In this document: one piece after another, positions 51,765 through 60,138 of the stretch
Position numbering within the stretch: the stretch's first letter is position 1
Layout: every line of letters begins with the position of its first letter
NCBI GenBank assembly: GCA_033765145.1
Contig: JANRIH010000032.1
Coordinates: forward strand, 124,001-188,000
Direction of reading: 5' to 3'
Length of the DNA: 64,000 nt
DNA from: JAGVSR01 sp033765145
GTDB taxonomy: Bacteria > Pseudomonadota > Alphaproteobacteria > Rhizobiales > Hyphomicrobiaceae
Translations under genes and position numbers: made by a program
Notes under the pieces: model-generated
Seen by the model: the letters and a program-made list of their open reading frames with translations, nothing else
Told to the model about the DNA's origin: nothing
Databases searched by the model: none

Positions 51765-52997
51765 ATGGACTACCAGTCGTTTTTTAGCGAAGCCCTCTCT
51801 GCCATCAAAGCCGAAGGTCGTTACCGGGTCTTCGCGGATCTGAAGCGGAGCCGCGGGGCATTCCCGTCCGCGACACAGTTCGCGGGCGAACGCGAGCGTC
51901 CGATCACGGTCTGGTGCTCGAACGACTATCTCGGCATGGGCCAGCACCCGGACGTCCTCGCAGCTATGCACGAGGCGATCGACCGTGTCGGCGCGGGTTC
52001 GGGCGGAACGCGCAACATCTCCGGCACCTGCCACTACCATGTCGAGCTGGAATGCGAGATCGCCGACCTGCACGGCAAGGAAGCGGCTTTGCTGTTCACC
52101 TCGGCCTATGTGGCCAACGACGCCACGCTGTCGACGATCCAGAAGCTCATTCCCGGGCTCGTTCTCATCTCGGATGAGAAGAACCACGCCTCGATGATCG
52201 AGGGCATTCGACATGGCGGCGGCGCCAAGCGCATCTTCCGCCACAACGATCTCGTCGATCTCGAAGAGAAGTTGAAGAGCCTGCCGAAGTCGTCACCGAA
52301 GATGATCGTCTTCGAGAGCGTCTACTCGATGGATGGCCACATCGCGCCCATCGCGGCGATCTGCGATCTCGCAGAGAAGTACGGCGCGATGACCTATCTC
52401 GACGAAGTTCACGCCGTGGGTCTCTACGGCCCGCGCGGCGGCGGCATCGCCGAGCGCGATGGAGTGATGAACCGCGTCGACGTCATCAACGGCACGCTCG
52501 CCAAGGGCTTCGGCGTGATGGGCGGCTATATCGCGGCTTCGCGAGATATCTGCGACGCGATCCGGTCCTACGCCTCGGGCTTCATCTTCACAACGTCCCT
52601 CGCGCCCGCCATCGCCGCCGGCGCGCTCGCATCGATCCGCTACCTGAAGACATCGTCCAAGGAACGCGAAGCTCATCAGGAGCGCGCGGCCACCCTCAAG
52701 GCGAAACTCAAGGCGGCCCGCATCCCGGTGATGGACAACCCGAGCCACATCGTCCCGATCCTGGTCGGCGATCCGGTGCATTGCAAGGCCGTGACCGATG
52801 CGCTGCTCGACCGCTTCGGCATCTATGCGCAGCCGATCAATTATCCGACCGTCCGGCGCGGAACAGAGCGCATTCGGCTGACGCCGACGCCGCTCCACAC
52901 CGACGCTCAGATGGACGCACTCGTGGCAGCGCTGTCGAGCCTCTGGGCCGCGTGCCCCGTGTCGCACGGCCAGACGGTCCGCCTCGCGGCAGAATAG
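51765..52997 (+). CDS. hemA: 5-aminolevulinate synthase
   Basis: A 410-residue PLP enzyme that condenses glycine and succinyl-CoA to 5-aminolevulinate, the C4 route to haem found in alphaproteobacteria. Features: CSNDYLGMGQHP and GSGGTRNISGT near the N-terminus; SMDGHIAPI; the cofactor-stabilising DEVHAVGLYGPRGGG; and the Schiff-base lysine in NGTLAKGFGVMGG. Length and start (MDYQSFF) are standard. The next gene, glyA, makes its glycine substrate. Confidence 0.97.
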   Translation: MDYQSFFSEALSAIKAEGRYRVFADLKRSRGAFPSATQFAGERERPITVWCSNDYLGMGQHPDVLAAMHEAIDRVGAGSGGTRNISGTCHYHVELECEIADLHGKEAALLFTSAYVANDATLSTIQKLIPGLVLISDEKNHASMIEGIRHGGGAKRIFRHNDLVDLEEKLKSLPKSSPKMIVFESVYSMDGHIAPIAAICDLAEKYGAMTYLDEVHAVGLYGPRGGGIAERDGVMNRVDVINGTLAKGFGVMGGYIAASRDICDAIRSYASGFIFTTSLAPAIAAGALASIRYLKTSSKEREAHQERAATLKAKLKAARIPVMDNPSHIVPILVGDPVHCKAVTDALLDRFGIYAQPINYPTVRRGTERIRLTPTPLHTDAQMDALVAALSSLWAACPVSHGQTVRLAAE

Positions 52998-53208
52998 CGC
53001 GCTCGCGCCATCCTCCGATCAGCATAACGCCCACTTGCGTAAGCATGTCGCCTACCCATTCGAGCGGTTGTAGGCGCGGCGCGGCGCGTGCTATCGGGGT
53101 TTTCGACTTTGGTCGCGGACCGCGCCGGCGCTGAGCCATCGGCACATCGCGAAGAGTTCACCAATAAGATCAACCACCTGAGCCAAGAGACAATAGCGAG
53201 GAGACACG

Positions 53209-54510
53209 ATGCTCAACCTCCAGGGCAAGCCGCGCTCGACCGAGCGCTTTTTCAAAGCCCATGTCCACGAGACGGATCCGGAGGTGGCTGCCGCCATCCA
53301 GAAGGAGTTCGGCCGTCAACAGTATGAGATCGAACTCATCGCGTCCGAGAACATCGTGTCTCAGGCCGTCCTCGATGCCGCCGGCAGCGTCCTGACGAAC
53401 AAGTACGCGGAAGGCTACCCCGGCAAGCGCTATTATGGCGGCTGCCAGTACGTCGACATCGTCGAAGAACTCGCGATCGATCGCGTGAAGAAACTCTTCA
53501 ACTGCGGCTTCGCGAACGTGCAGCCGAATTCCGGCTCTCAGGCGAACCAGGGCGTCTTCAATGCGCTGATGCAGCCCGGCGACACGATCCTCGGCCTCTC
53601 GCTCGCGGCCGGCGGTCACCTCACGCACGGCGCGCCTGTCAACCAGTCGGGCAAGTGGTTTAAGGCCGTCCATTACATGGTGAAACCCGATACCCACCTC
53701 ATCGACATGGATGAGGTTCGGAAGCTCGCTCACGAGCACAAGCCGAAGGTGATTATCGCCGGTGGCTCGGCCTACCCGCGCAAGATCGATTTCGCTGCAT
53801 TCCGCGCGATTGCAGACGAGGTCGGCGCCTACTTCCTTGTCGACATGGCCCACTTCGCGGGCCTCGTCGGCGCGGGTCTCTATCCGAGCCCGTTCCCCCA
53901 TGCCCACGTCGTGACGTCGACGACGCACAAGACCCTGCGCGGTCCGCGCGGTGGCATCATCCTCACGAATGACGAGGAACTCGCCAAGAAGTTCAACTCG
54001 GCGATCTTCCCCGGCATCCAGGGCGGCCCGCTCATGCACGTTATCGCCGGCAAGGCGGTTGCGTTCGGCGAATGCCTCCAGCCCGACTTCAAGCTCTACA
54101 TCCAGAGCGTGATCGATAATGCGAAGGCGATGGGTGAGGTTCTCGTTCAGTCGGGCTTCGCGCTCGTCTCGGGCGGCACCGACACCCACCTGATCCTCGT
54201 CGACCTGCGTCCGAAGAACCTCACGGGCAACATCTCCGAGAAGGCACTCGGCCGCGCGCACATCACCTGCAACAAGAACGGCGTGCCGTTCGATCCCGCG
54301 AAGCCGATGGTCACGTCGGGCATCCGTCTCGGCTCTCCGGCCGGTACGACGCGCGGGTTCGGCGTCGCGGAGTTCCGCGAAATCGGCCGTATGATCTCGG
54401 AAGTCCTCGAAGGCCTCGCGAAGAACGGCGAAGCCGGCAACGGCGCCGTCGAGGAAAAGATCAAGGCCGAGGCGACCGAGCTTTGCAAGCGCTTCCCGAT
54501 CTACTCGTAA
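53209..54510 (+). CDS. glyA: Serine hydroxymethyltransferase
   Basis: A 433-residue PLP enzyme that interconverts serine and glycine with tetrahydrofolate. ATG follows AGCGAGGAG. Conserved stretches: ELIASENIVS, NKYAEGYPGKRYYGGC, HFAGLVGAGLYP, and the PLP lysine in VTSTTHKTLRGPRGG. A rho-independent terminator follows, separating it from the toxin-antitoxin pair. In many relatives glyA is directly followed by nrdR-ribD; here two genes intervene. Confidence 0.98.
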   Translation: MLNLQGKPRSTERFFKAHVHETDPEVAAAIQKEFGRQQYEIELIASENIVSQAVLDAAGSVLTNKYAEGYPGKRYYGGCQYVDIVEELAIDRVKKLFNCGFANVQPNSGSQANQGVFNALMQPGDTILGLSLAAGGHLTHGAPVNQSGKWFKAVHYMVKPDTHLIDMDEVRKLAHEHKPKVIIAGGSAYPRKIDFAAFRAIADEVGAYFLVDMAHFAGLVGAGLYPSPFPHAHVVTSTTHKTLRGPRGGIILTNDEELAKKFNSAIFPGIQGGPLMHVIAGKAVAFGECLQPDFKLYIQSVIDNAKAMGEVLVQSGFALVSGGTDTHLILVDLRPKNLTGNISEKALGRAHITCNKNGVPFDPAKPMVTSGIRLGSPAGTTRGFGVAEFREIGRMISEVLEGLAKNGEAGNGAVEEKIKAEATELCKRFPIYS

Positions 54511-54534
54511 GCGCGGAAAACAATATAGAGTATG

Positions 54535-54570
54535 GGGCGCTGGGTTCTCCCGGCGCCCTTTTTCTTTTGT
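54535..54570 (+). terminator. Rho-independent terminator after glyA
   Basis: Ten-base stem GGGCGCTGGG / CCCGGCGCCC (one G-U pair) with a TTCT loop (54535-54558), followed by TTTTTCTTTT. Confidence 0.88.
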
Positions 54571-54681
54571 GAACATGGACTTGTGCCGCGCCGCGGCGGC
54601 GGCATCCCTCACTTGCCCCGAGCTGCGACATGTGACATATTTTTTCCGACGCGTGACACCCTTAGGTCAAGGCTCACTTCC

Positions 54682-55167
54682 ATGTCGTCGCGAACTCAGA
54701 TTTCGAACGCACCCTCGTCCGCCACCGCGCTCCTTGCGATAGCCGCGCTTTTCGGCGGAGAGAAAGTGCTTCGGCGCAAGCTTTCGGGCGTGATGGACGC
54801 TCACCAACTGTTGCTGGACGGGTTGCCGGCGCGTGCGCTGGTGCATCTGATCGACAGCCTCCTCGTGCTCGACAAGGATACGTCTCTCGAAAAAGCGGTC
54901 GGCATGAGCGTCCGCACCGTTCAGCGCCGGAAGGAGGCGCACGCCAAGCCGTTGAGCGCCGAGCAGAGCGGTCGGGTCTGGTCGTTTGCGTCTGCGTTGG
55001 CGCAGGCAACGACGGTATTCGGTTCGCAACGCGCGGCAGAAGAGTGGCTCCAGCGGCCGGCTTTGGCACTCGATGGCAAGCGCCCGCTCGACCTCCTGGC
55101 GACGCCCGCGGGCGCGGCCCTCGTCGAAACGCACCTCCGCCGTCTCGAGTACGGCGTCTATACATGA
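54682..55167 (+). CDS. Xre/MbcA/ParS-type antitoxin
   Basis: A 161-residue product from ATG 54682. The N-terminal half holds an Xre-like helix-turn-helix (VGMSVRTVQRRKEAHAKPLS at about 90-110). The C-terminal half is the toxin-binding domain with ATTVFGSQRAAEEWLQRPALALDGKRPLDLLATPAGAALVETHL, the hallmark of RES-Xre antitoxins. It overlaps the RES toxin start by four bases (ATGA), so it is translated first and coupled. It likely autorepresses the pair. Confidence 0.92.
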   Translation: MSSRTQISNAPSSATALLAIAALFGGEKVLRRKLSGVMDAHQLLLDGLPARALVHLIDSLLVLDKDTSLEKAVGMSVRTVQRRKEAHAKPLSAEQSGRVWSFASALAQATTVFGSQRAAEEWLQRPALALDGKRPLDLLATPAGAALVETHLRRLEYGVYT

Positions 55168-55673
55168 TGCCTCTGCCGGCGGCGCTCGGCGGCAAGGGGC
55201 TCGTGGCTTGGCGCCTCGACATGTCGCTGCACGCCGCGACGTGGGACAGCGGCGAAGGCGCGTTTCTCGAAGGCGGTCGATGGAACAGCCGCGGCACGCG
55301 GGCCGTCTACTGCGCGATCGATCCAGCGACGGCCATTCTCGAAGTTGCGGTTCACAAGGGTTTCGATGCGCTGGATACCGTCGCGCATGTGCTGACTGCG
55401 GTCGAAATTGCCGATCCGAGGGCGGTCCACATCGTCCAGCCGGACGATGTTCCCAATCCGAACTGGCTTCGCTCCGGCCAGCCGAGTGCGGGTCAGCAGA
55501 AATTCGGCGATGCGCTCCTGGCAAAGCATAAGTTCGTCGTCATCCCCAGCGTCGTCTCCGTCCACAGCTGGAATGTGATTTTTCTTGGTGCCGCGACGTC
55601 GAACGCCTATGCGCTAAGGTCTCAAGAACGATTTGCACTCGATACCCGCCTCAATCCGCCGAAGAAGTCCTGA
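55164..55673 (+). CDS. RES-domain toxin (NAD-degrading type)
   Basis: A 169-residue RES-domain protein, starting at the ATG overlapping the antitoxin stop (a second ATG follows immediately). The conserved elements are visible: AWRLDMSLHAATWDSGEGAFLEGGRWNSRGTRAVYC (Arg, Gly-rich and Trp/Asn positions), TAILEVAVH with the family Glu, and SVHSWNVIF. RES toxins such as MbcT degrade NAD+ and arrest growth. It ends 15 bases before nrdR. Confidence 0.92.
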   Translation: MMPLPAALGGKGLVAWRLDMSLHAATWDSGEGAFLEGGRWNSRGTRAVYCAIDPATAILEVAVHKGFDALDTVAHVLTAVEIADPRAVHIVQPDDVPNPNWLRSGQPSAGQQKFGDALLAKHKFVVIPSVVSVHSWNVIFLGAATSNAYALRSQERFALDTRLNPPKKS

Positions 55674-55688
55674 TCGGAGCCCCGAACG

Positions 55689-56186
55689 ATGCGCTGCCCC
55701 TACTGCGGGTCCGAGAACACGAGCGTCAAGGACAGCCGTCCGACGGACGAGAACGCCTCGATCCGCCGCCGCCGCGAATGTCCCGATTGCGGCGGCCGCT
55801 TTACGACGTTCGAGCGCGTTCAGCTTCGCGAACTCATCGTCGTCAAGCGCTCCGGCCGAAAGGTGCCGTTCGATCGCGACAAACTCCTGAAGTCGGTCGA
55901 GATCGCACTCCGGAAGCGCCCGATAGACGAGGAGCGCGTCGAGCGCATGGTGTCGGGCATCGTCCGCCAGCTCGAAAGCTCGGGCGAAAGCGAGATCCCA
56001 TCGTCCGCTATCGGCGAGCGCGTGATGGAGGCGCTGCGCAATCTCGATCCCGTCGCCTACGTCCGCTTCGCCTCCGTCTATCGCGATTTCCGCGAGGCGG
56101 CCGATTTCCAGGAGGTGCTGGGAGAGATCGCGCGCGAGGACATGGAACGTCCGGGTCCGCTTCCGACACCGGGCCGCAAACATTGA
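55689..56186 (+). CDS. nrdR: NrdR transcriptional repressor of ribonucleotide reductase genes
   Basis: A 165-residue product with an N-terminal zinc ribbon (MRCPYCGS ... CPDCGGRFTTFER) and an ATP-cone (about residues 49-139, VVKRSGRKVPFDRDKLLKSVEIAL). NrdR senses ATP/dATP and represses nrd operons. Its stop overlaps the ribD start by one base (TGATG). It heads the riboflavin-nusB-thiL operon. In this window the plausible regulatory target is nrdJ. Confidence 0.97.
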   Translation: MRCPYCGSENTSVKDSRPTDENASIRRRRECPDCGGRFTTFERVQLRELIVVKRSGRKVPFDRDKLLKSVEIALRKRPIDEERVERMVSGIVRQLESSGESEIPSSAIGERVMEALRNLDPVAYVRFASVYRDFREAADFQEVLGEIAREDMERPGPLPTPGRKH

Positions 56187-57292
56187 TGTCCCCGCGCGAT
56201 CGACGAGCGTTCGACGCCAGCATGATGGAGATCGCGCTCGTCATGGCCCGCCGCGGGCTCGGCGCGACGGCACCCAATCCCTCGGTTGGCGCGGTCGTAG
56301 CGGATGAAGGGACGGGCGAAATTCTGGCACGGGCCGTCACAGCGGACGGCGGCCGGCCGCACGCAGAGACCCGGGCACTCGCGATTGCCGGACCTCGCGC
56401 GCGCGGCAAGACGATGTACGTCACACTCGAGCCTTGCGCCCATCACGGCCGGACGCCGCCCTGCGCCGACGCGCTGATCGCCGCCGGGCTCGCGCGCGTC
56501 GTCGTCGGCACGGGCGATCCCGATCCGCGCACAGCTGGACAGGGCGTAGCGCGCTTGCGAGCCGCAGGTGTTGCAGTCGATGCCAGCGAACTCGAACCCG
56601 AGGCGCACTGGGTGACGCTTGGCCACATCCTTCGCGTGACCGAAAGCCGGCCGTTCGTGCAGGTGAAGATCGCGACCGACGCCGATGGAAATGTGCCCCG
56701 CGGCCGTTCCGGCCATCCGGTCTGGGTCACGAGTGCCGAGGCCCGCGCATTCGGCCACCTCCTGCGAGCCGAGGCGGACGCGATCCTGGTCGGCGCGGGG
56801 ACCGTCCGTGACGACGATCCCGAATTGACCTGTCGCCTGCCGGGCCTCGTCAACCATTCGCCGGTCCGCGTCGTGTTGACTGGAACCTCGCCGTTGCCGA
56901 CCGAGGCGAAGCTTTATGCAGCAAGCGGGCCGCCGGTTTGGGCGATCGGCACGAATGGCCGCATCGGGATCATCGGGGGCGCAGGCGCGCGCCCAGCCGG
57001 GCAACCCCCGGTCTCCGGGCGCCCCTCGTTGCGCGTCGTTCTCGCCAGCTTGGCTCGGGAAGGGATGACGCGCCTCCTCGTCGAGGGCGGACCGCGCATC
57101 TGGCGCGCGTTCGCCGATGCGGGCTATGTCGACGAGGTTGTGCTGTTCATGGCCGGCCACGCAACGTGCGATGCCGCGGACGATCGCGCCCATCGGACGC
57201 TGGAACGGCTGCTCGGTCCCGTGAGCTTGCGCGTCGCCATGCAGAGAACGATCGGCAGCGATACCTTGTGGCGCTTGCGCGCCGATCGGTGA
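56186..57292 (+). CDS. ribD: Bifunctional riboflavin-specific deaminase/reductase
   Basis: A 368-residue two-domain enzyme. The N-terminal deaminase (about residues 1-145) has zinc-site HAET and PCAHHGRTPPC. The C-terminal reductase (about 150-365) has QVKIATDADGN and LLVEGGPRIWRAF. It carries out the second and third steps from GTP in riboflavin synthesis. It overlaps nrdR by one base, indicating tight coupling. Confidence 0.96.
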   Translation: MSPRDRRAFDASMMEIALVMARRGLGATAPNPSVGAVVADEGTGEILARAVTADGGRPHAETRALAIAGPRARGKTMYVTLEPCAHHGRTPPCADALIAAGLARVVVGTGDPDPRTAGQGVARLRAAGVAVDASELEPEAHWVTLGHILRVTESRPFVQVKIATDADGNVPRGRSGHPVWVTSAEARAFGHLLRAEADAILVGAGTVRDDDPELTCRLPGLVNHSPVRVVLTGTSPLPTEAKLYAASGPPVWAIGTNGRIGIIGGAGARPAGQPPVSGRPSLRVVLASLAREGMTRLLVEGGPRIWRAFADAGYVDEVVLFMAGHATCDAADDRAHRTLERLLGPVSLRVAMQRTIGSDTLWRLRADR

Positions 57293-57335
57293 TGGGTCAC
57301 TTGAAGACCCGGCAGTCAGGACTTTCCAGGCACAG

Positions 57336-57929
57336 ATGTTCACCGGCATCATCACCGACTTGGGCGAGGTTGCCTCCCGCGACGGCGGGCGGTTCGCGAT
57401 CCGCTGCGGCTATCAGCCGTCGACGATCGCGGTCGGTGCTTCGATCGCCTGCGACGGAGTGTGCCTCACGGCGACGAGCGTCGTGCCCGATCCGCACGGC
57501 AGTCTCTTCACGGTCGATGTCTCGAATGAAACCCTCTCGAAAACGACCCTCGACGCCTGGACGGCCGGGCGCGCCGTCAATCTCGAACGCGCGTTGAAGA
57601 TCGGAGACGAACTCGGCGGCCACATGGTCTCGGGTCATGTAGATGGCTTGGCAACTATTCGAACCGTATCGCCCGACGGCGAGAGCCTGCGGTTCCGGCT
57701 CGAGACAACGCCGGATCTGGCGCGGTTCATCGCCGCCAAAGGGTCCGTCGCGCTCGATGGTACATCGTTGACTGTGAATGCCGCCGAGGCTGGCGAATTC
57801 ACAGTGAACCTGATCCCGCACACCTTGACCGCGACCACCTGGGGGCGCAAAAAGCCGGGCGAAACCGTCAACCTCGAGGTCGACATGTTCGCGCGCTACG
57901 TCGCGCGGCTCTTGGAGTTCCGTCGATGA
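57336..57929 (+). CDS. ribE: Riboflavin synthase, alpha chain
   Basis: A 197-residue protein with two similar lumazine-binding domains. The N-terminal MFTGIITDLG and CDGVCLT belong to the first; GHMVSGHVDG and LDGTSLTVN to the second. It dismutates two 6,7-dimethyl-8-ribityllumazine molecules to riboflavin. Its stop overlaps the ribB start by four bases. Confidence 0.97.
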   Translation: MFTGIITDLGEVASRDGGRFAIRCGYQPSTIAVGASIACDGVCLTATSVVPDPHGSLFTVDVSNETLSKTTLDAWTAGRAVNLERALKIGDELGGHMVSGHVDGLATIRTVSPDGESLRFRLETTPDLARFIAAKGSVALDGTSLTVNAAEAGEFTVNLIPHTLTATTWGRKKPGETVNLEVDMFARYVARLLEFRR

Positions 57930-59095
57930 CCGCCTTCGAGGCGAAACATCGCCCAAAAAACGCGGCGGCGCGCTCGTCGGCCGTGTCGCCGATCCACGAG
58001 ATCATCGATGATTTGCAGAACGGCCGCATGGTCGTGCTCGTCGATGCCGAGGATCGCGAGAACGAGGGCGATCTCGTCATTGCCGGACAGATGGCGACGC
58101 CCGCCGCCATCAATTTCATGGCGCGGTTCGGCCGAGGGCTCATCTGCCTCGCGCTGACTCAGCCGCGCGCCAACGAACTCGGCCTCGAGATGATGGTGCG
58201 CAATAACGCCTCGCGCAATCGCACCGCTTTCACGCAGTCGATCGAGGCGCGCGAAGGCATTGCGACCGGCATTTCCGCGCATGATCGCGCGCGCACGATC
58301 GCGACCGCCATCGACCCGACGAAAGGCGCGAGCGACATTGTCTCGCCCGGTCATGTCTTTCCCCTCGTCGCGCGTGAAGGCGGCGTCCTCATCCGGGCCG
58401 GCCACACCGAAGCGTCGGTCGATCTTGCCAAACTCGCCGGCCTCTCGCCGTCCGCCGTCATCTGCGAGATCATGAACGACGATGGTACGATGGCGCGGAT
58501 GCCCGATCTCGTGAAGTTCGCATCCGAGCATGACTTGAAGATCGGCACGATCGAGGACCTGATCGCCTATCGCCTGCAGCACGACAAGCTCGTCGAGCAC
58601 GTCGCCGAGACGACGATCGATACGACACACGGCGGAACCTTCGATCTCCACGTCTACACAACGACCGTCAATCCGGCCGAGCATCTGGCCCTCGTCAAGG
58701 GCGACATTAGCGCGGGCGGCCCCGTTCTCGTGCGTGTTCACGCTGTCAATCTGCCGGGCGACGTTCTGGGCGTCGGGTCGGCACCAGCGGCTGCAGGCGG
58801 TCCACTCGTTGCCCAGGCCATGGCCGCGATCGCGCGCGAGGGCCGCGGCGTCGTTGTCCTCATTCGCGATCTCGGGCCGAAAAGCGTCACCGACTGGATC
58901 GAGAGCCAGAAGGGTCGCGGGACGACAACGATGGCGGCGCCCGTCAAGCGTCAGGTCGAAACTGGGATCGGTTCGCAGATCCTGAGGGACCTCGGTGTCG
59001 GAGATATGATCCTCATGACCAACTCTCCCGAGCAGGTCTATGTCGGCGTCGAGGCGTTCGGGCTTCGAATCGTCGGCACGCGCGGGATTGGGTGA
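57926..59095 (+). CDS. ribB: 3,4-dihydroxy-2-butanone 4-phosphate synthase with degenerate GTP-cyclohydrolase-II-like domain (RibBX type)
   Basis: A 389-residue protein. The DHBP-synthase half (about 18-220) is complete: VVLVDAEDRENEGDLV with the acidic metal site and GHVFPLVAREGGVLIRAGHTEASVDLA. The C-terminal half (about 225-389) aligns with GTP cyclohydrolase II but lacks its three zinc cysteines: the RVHSECLTGD...CDC region reads RVHAVNLPGDVLG with none, and the EGRGIG loop is KGRGTTTM. So only RibB activity is expected, and GTP cyclohydrolase must be encoded elsewhere. Known as RibBX in some rhizobia. Confidence 0.92.
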   Translation: MTAFEAKHRPKNAAARSSAVSPIHEIIDDLQNGRMVVLVDAEDRENEGDLVIAGQMATPAAINFMARFGRGLICLALTQPRANELGLEMMVRNNASRNRTAFTQSIEAREGIATGISAHDRARTIATAIDPTKGASDIVSPGHVFPLVAREGGVLIRAGHTEASVDLAKLAGLSPSAVICEIMNDDGTMARMPDLVKFASEHDLKIGTIEDLIAYRLQHDKLVEHVAETTIDTTHGGTFDLHVYTTTVNPAEHLALVKGDISAGGPVLVRVHAVNLPGDVLGVGSAPAAAGGPLVAQAMAAIAREGRGVVVLIRDLGPKSVTDWIESQKGRGTTTMAAPVKRQVETGIGSQILRDLGVGDMILMTNSPEQVYVGVEAFGLRIVGTRGIG

Positions 59096-59098
59096 ACC

Positions 59099-59602
59099 AT
59101 GGTCGGAACGGAACCAGCAGCGCCGATGCCCGTCGATGCCGCACGCGTCAAAGGCAGTCGCGTGCTGATCGTACGATCGCCCTACTATCAGGCGATCGCG
59201 CAGTCCCTGACCCGTGGTGCGACCGAGGTTCTCGAAAAGCACGGGATCGGTTATGACATCGTCGATGTTCCGGGCGCGCTCGAAATTCCCCAGGCGCTCG
59301 GGCTCGCGGTTGCACTCGGGCGCTTCGGTGACGCGGGCTTTACCGGCGCTATCGCGCTCGGTTGCGTCATCCGCGGCGAGACCACGCATTACGAGATCGT
59401 GTCCGAGAATGCCAATCACTGGTTGATGGACTTGGCCGTCGGTCATGCCATACCGCTCGGCAACGCAATTTTGACCGTCGAAACGATGGATCAGGCCGTG
59501 GCCCGTGCGGATGGCGAGCACGGCGGCAAGGGTGCCGAGGCGGCGCGCGCGTGCCTCGCCCTCATGGCCTACGCAGCAGCATTTGGGAACGACGAAGAAT
59601 GA
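59099..59602 (+). CDS. ribH: 6,7-dimethyl-8-ribityllumazine synthase
   Basis: A 167-residue protein that condenses the RibB and RibD products to lumazine. The start lies three bases after the ribB stop. VPGALEIPQAL and GCVIRGETTHYEIV (with the catalytic His) are present. Its stop overlaps the nusB start (ATGA). Confidence 0.97.
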   Translation: MVGTEPAAPMPVDAARVKGSRVLIVRSPYYQAIAQSLTRGATEVLEKHGIGYDIVDVPGALEIPQALGLAVALGRFGDAGFTGAIALGCVIRGETTHYEIVSENANHWLMDLAVGHAIPLGNAILTVETMDQAVARADGEHGGKGAEAARACLALMAYAAAFGNDEE

Positions 59603-60138
59603 AGGTTGAACGCATGCGTCAGGAACGTGGAGACGCCGGAAGGGCGCGCAGTAAGGCGCGCATGGCGGCCGTTCAGGCGCTCTATCAGATGGAACTGGCC
59701 GGAACCGACGTCGCCGAGGTGATCGAGGAGTTCCAAAGCCTGAGGTTCCGTCCCGACGATCAGATGGCCGACAACGACGACGCGGATAGCGCGCCCGCGG
59801 CCGCGTCTCTCGCCAATGCCGACGAGACGTTCTTTTCCGAGATCCTGCACGGCGTCATCCGCCGCCAGCGCGAAATCGACCCGCTCGTCCATGAGCAGTT
59901 GGCCGACGGCTGGAAGCTCGTCCGCGTCGACAGCATCCTGCGTGCCATCCTGCGCGCGGGTGCGTTCGAACTGCTCGACCGGACCGACGTGCCGGCGCGC
60001 GTCGCGATCAACGAATATATCAACGTCGCGCACGCCTTCTTCTCCGAGGATGAGCCGCGCGTCGTCAACGGCGTGCTCGACAAGCTCGGCCGTCGTCTGC
60101 GCCCTGACGAATTCGAGGCCAAGGCTCGGCCGGCATGA
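59599..60138 (+). CDS. nusB: Transcription antitermination protein NusB
   Basis: A 179-residue helical RNA-binding protein used in rRNA antitermination complexes. ATG 59599 overlaps the ribH stop. Features: RSKARMAAVQALYQMELAG at the N-terminus, SILRAILRAGAFELL and VAINEYINVAHAFFSEDEPRVVNGVLDKL near the end. An acidic Asp/Ala-rich insert lies around 50-75. It is coupled to thiL by a four-base overlap. Confidence 0.96.
   Translation: MKVERMRQERGDAGRARSKARMAAVQALYQMELAGTDVAEVIEEFQSLRFRPDDQMADNDDADSAPAAASLANADETFFSEILHGVIRRQREIDPLVHEQLADGWKLVRVDSILRAILRAGAFELLDRTDVPARVAINEYINVAHAFFSEDEPRVVNGVLDKLGRRLRPDEFEAKARPA

Noticed and set aside
55674..55688. FMN riboswitch in front of the riboflavin operon
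   Set aside because: nrdR starts 15 bases after the toxin gene and the rib genes overlap one another, so there is no room for an RFN element.
57926..59095. Fully bifunctional RibBA
   Set aside because: The zinc cysteines of GTP cyclohydrolase II are absent.
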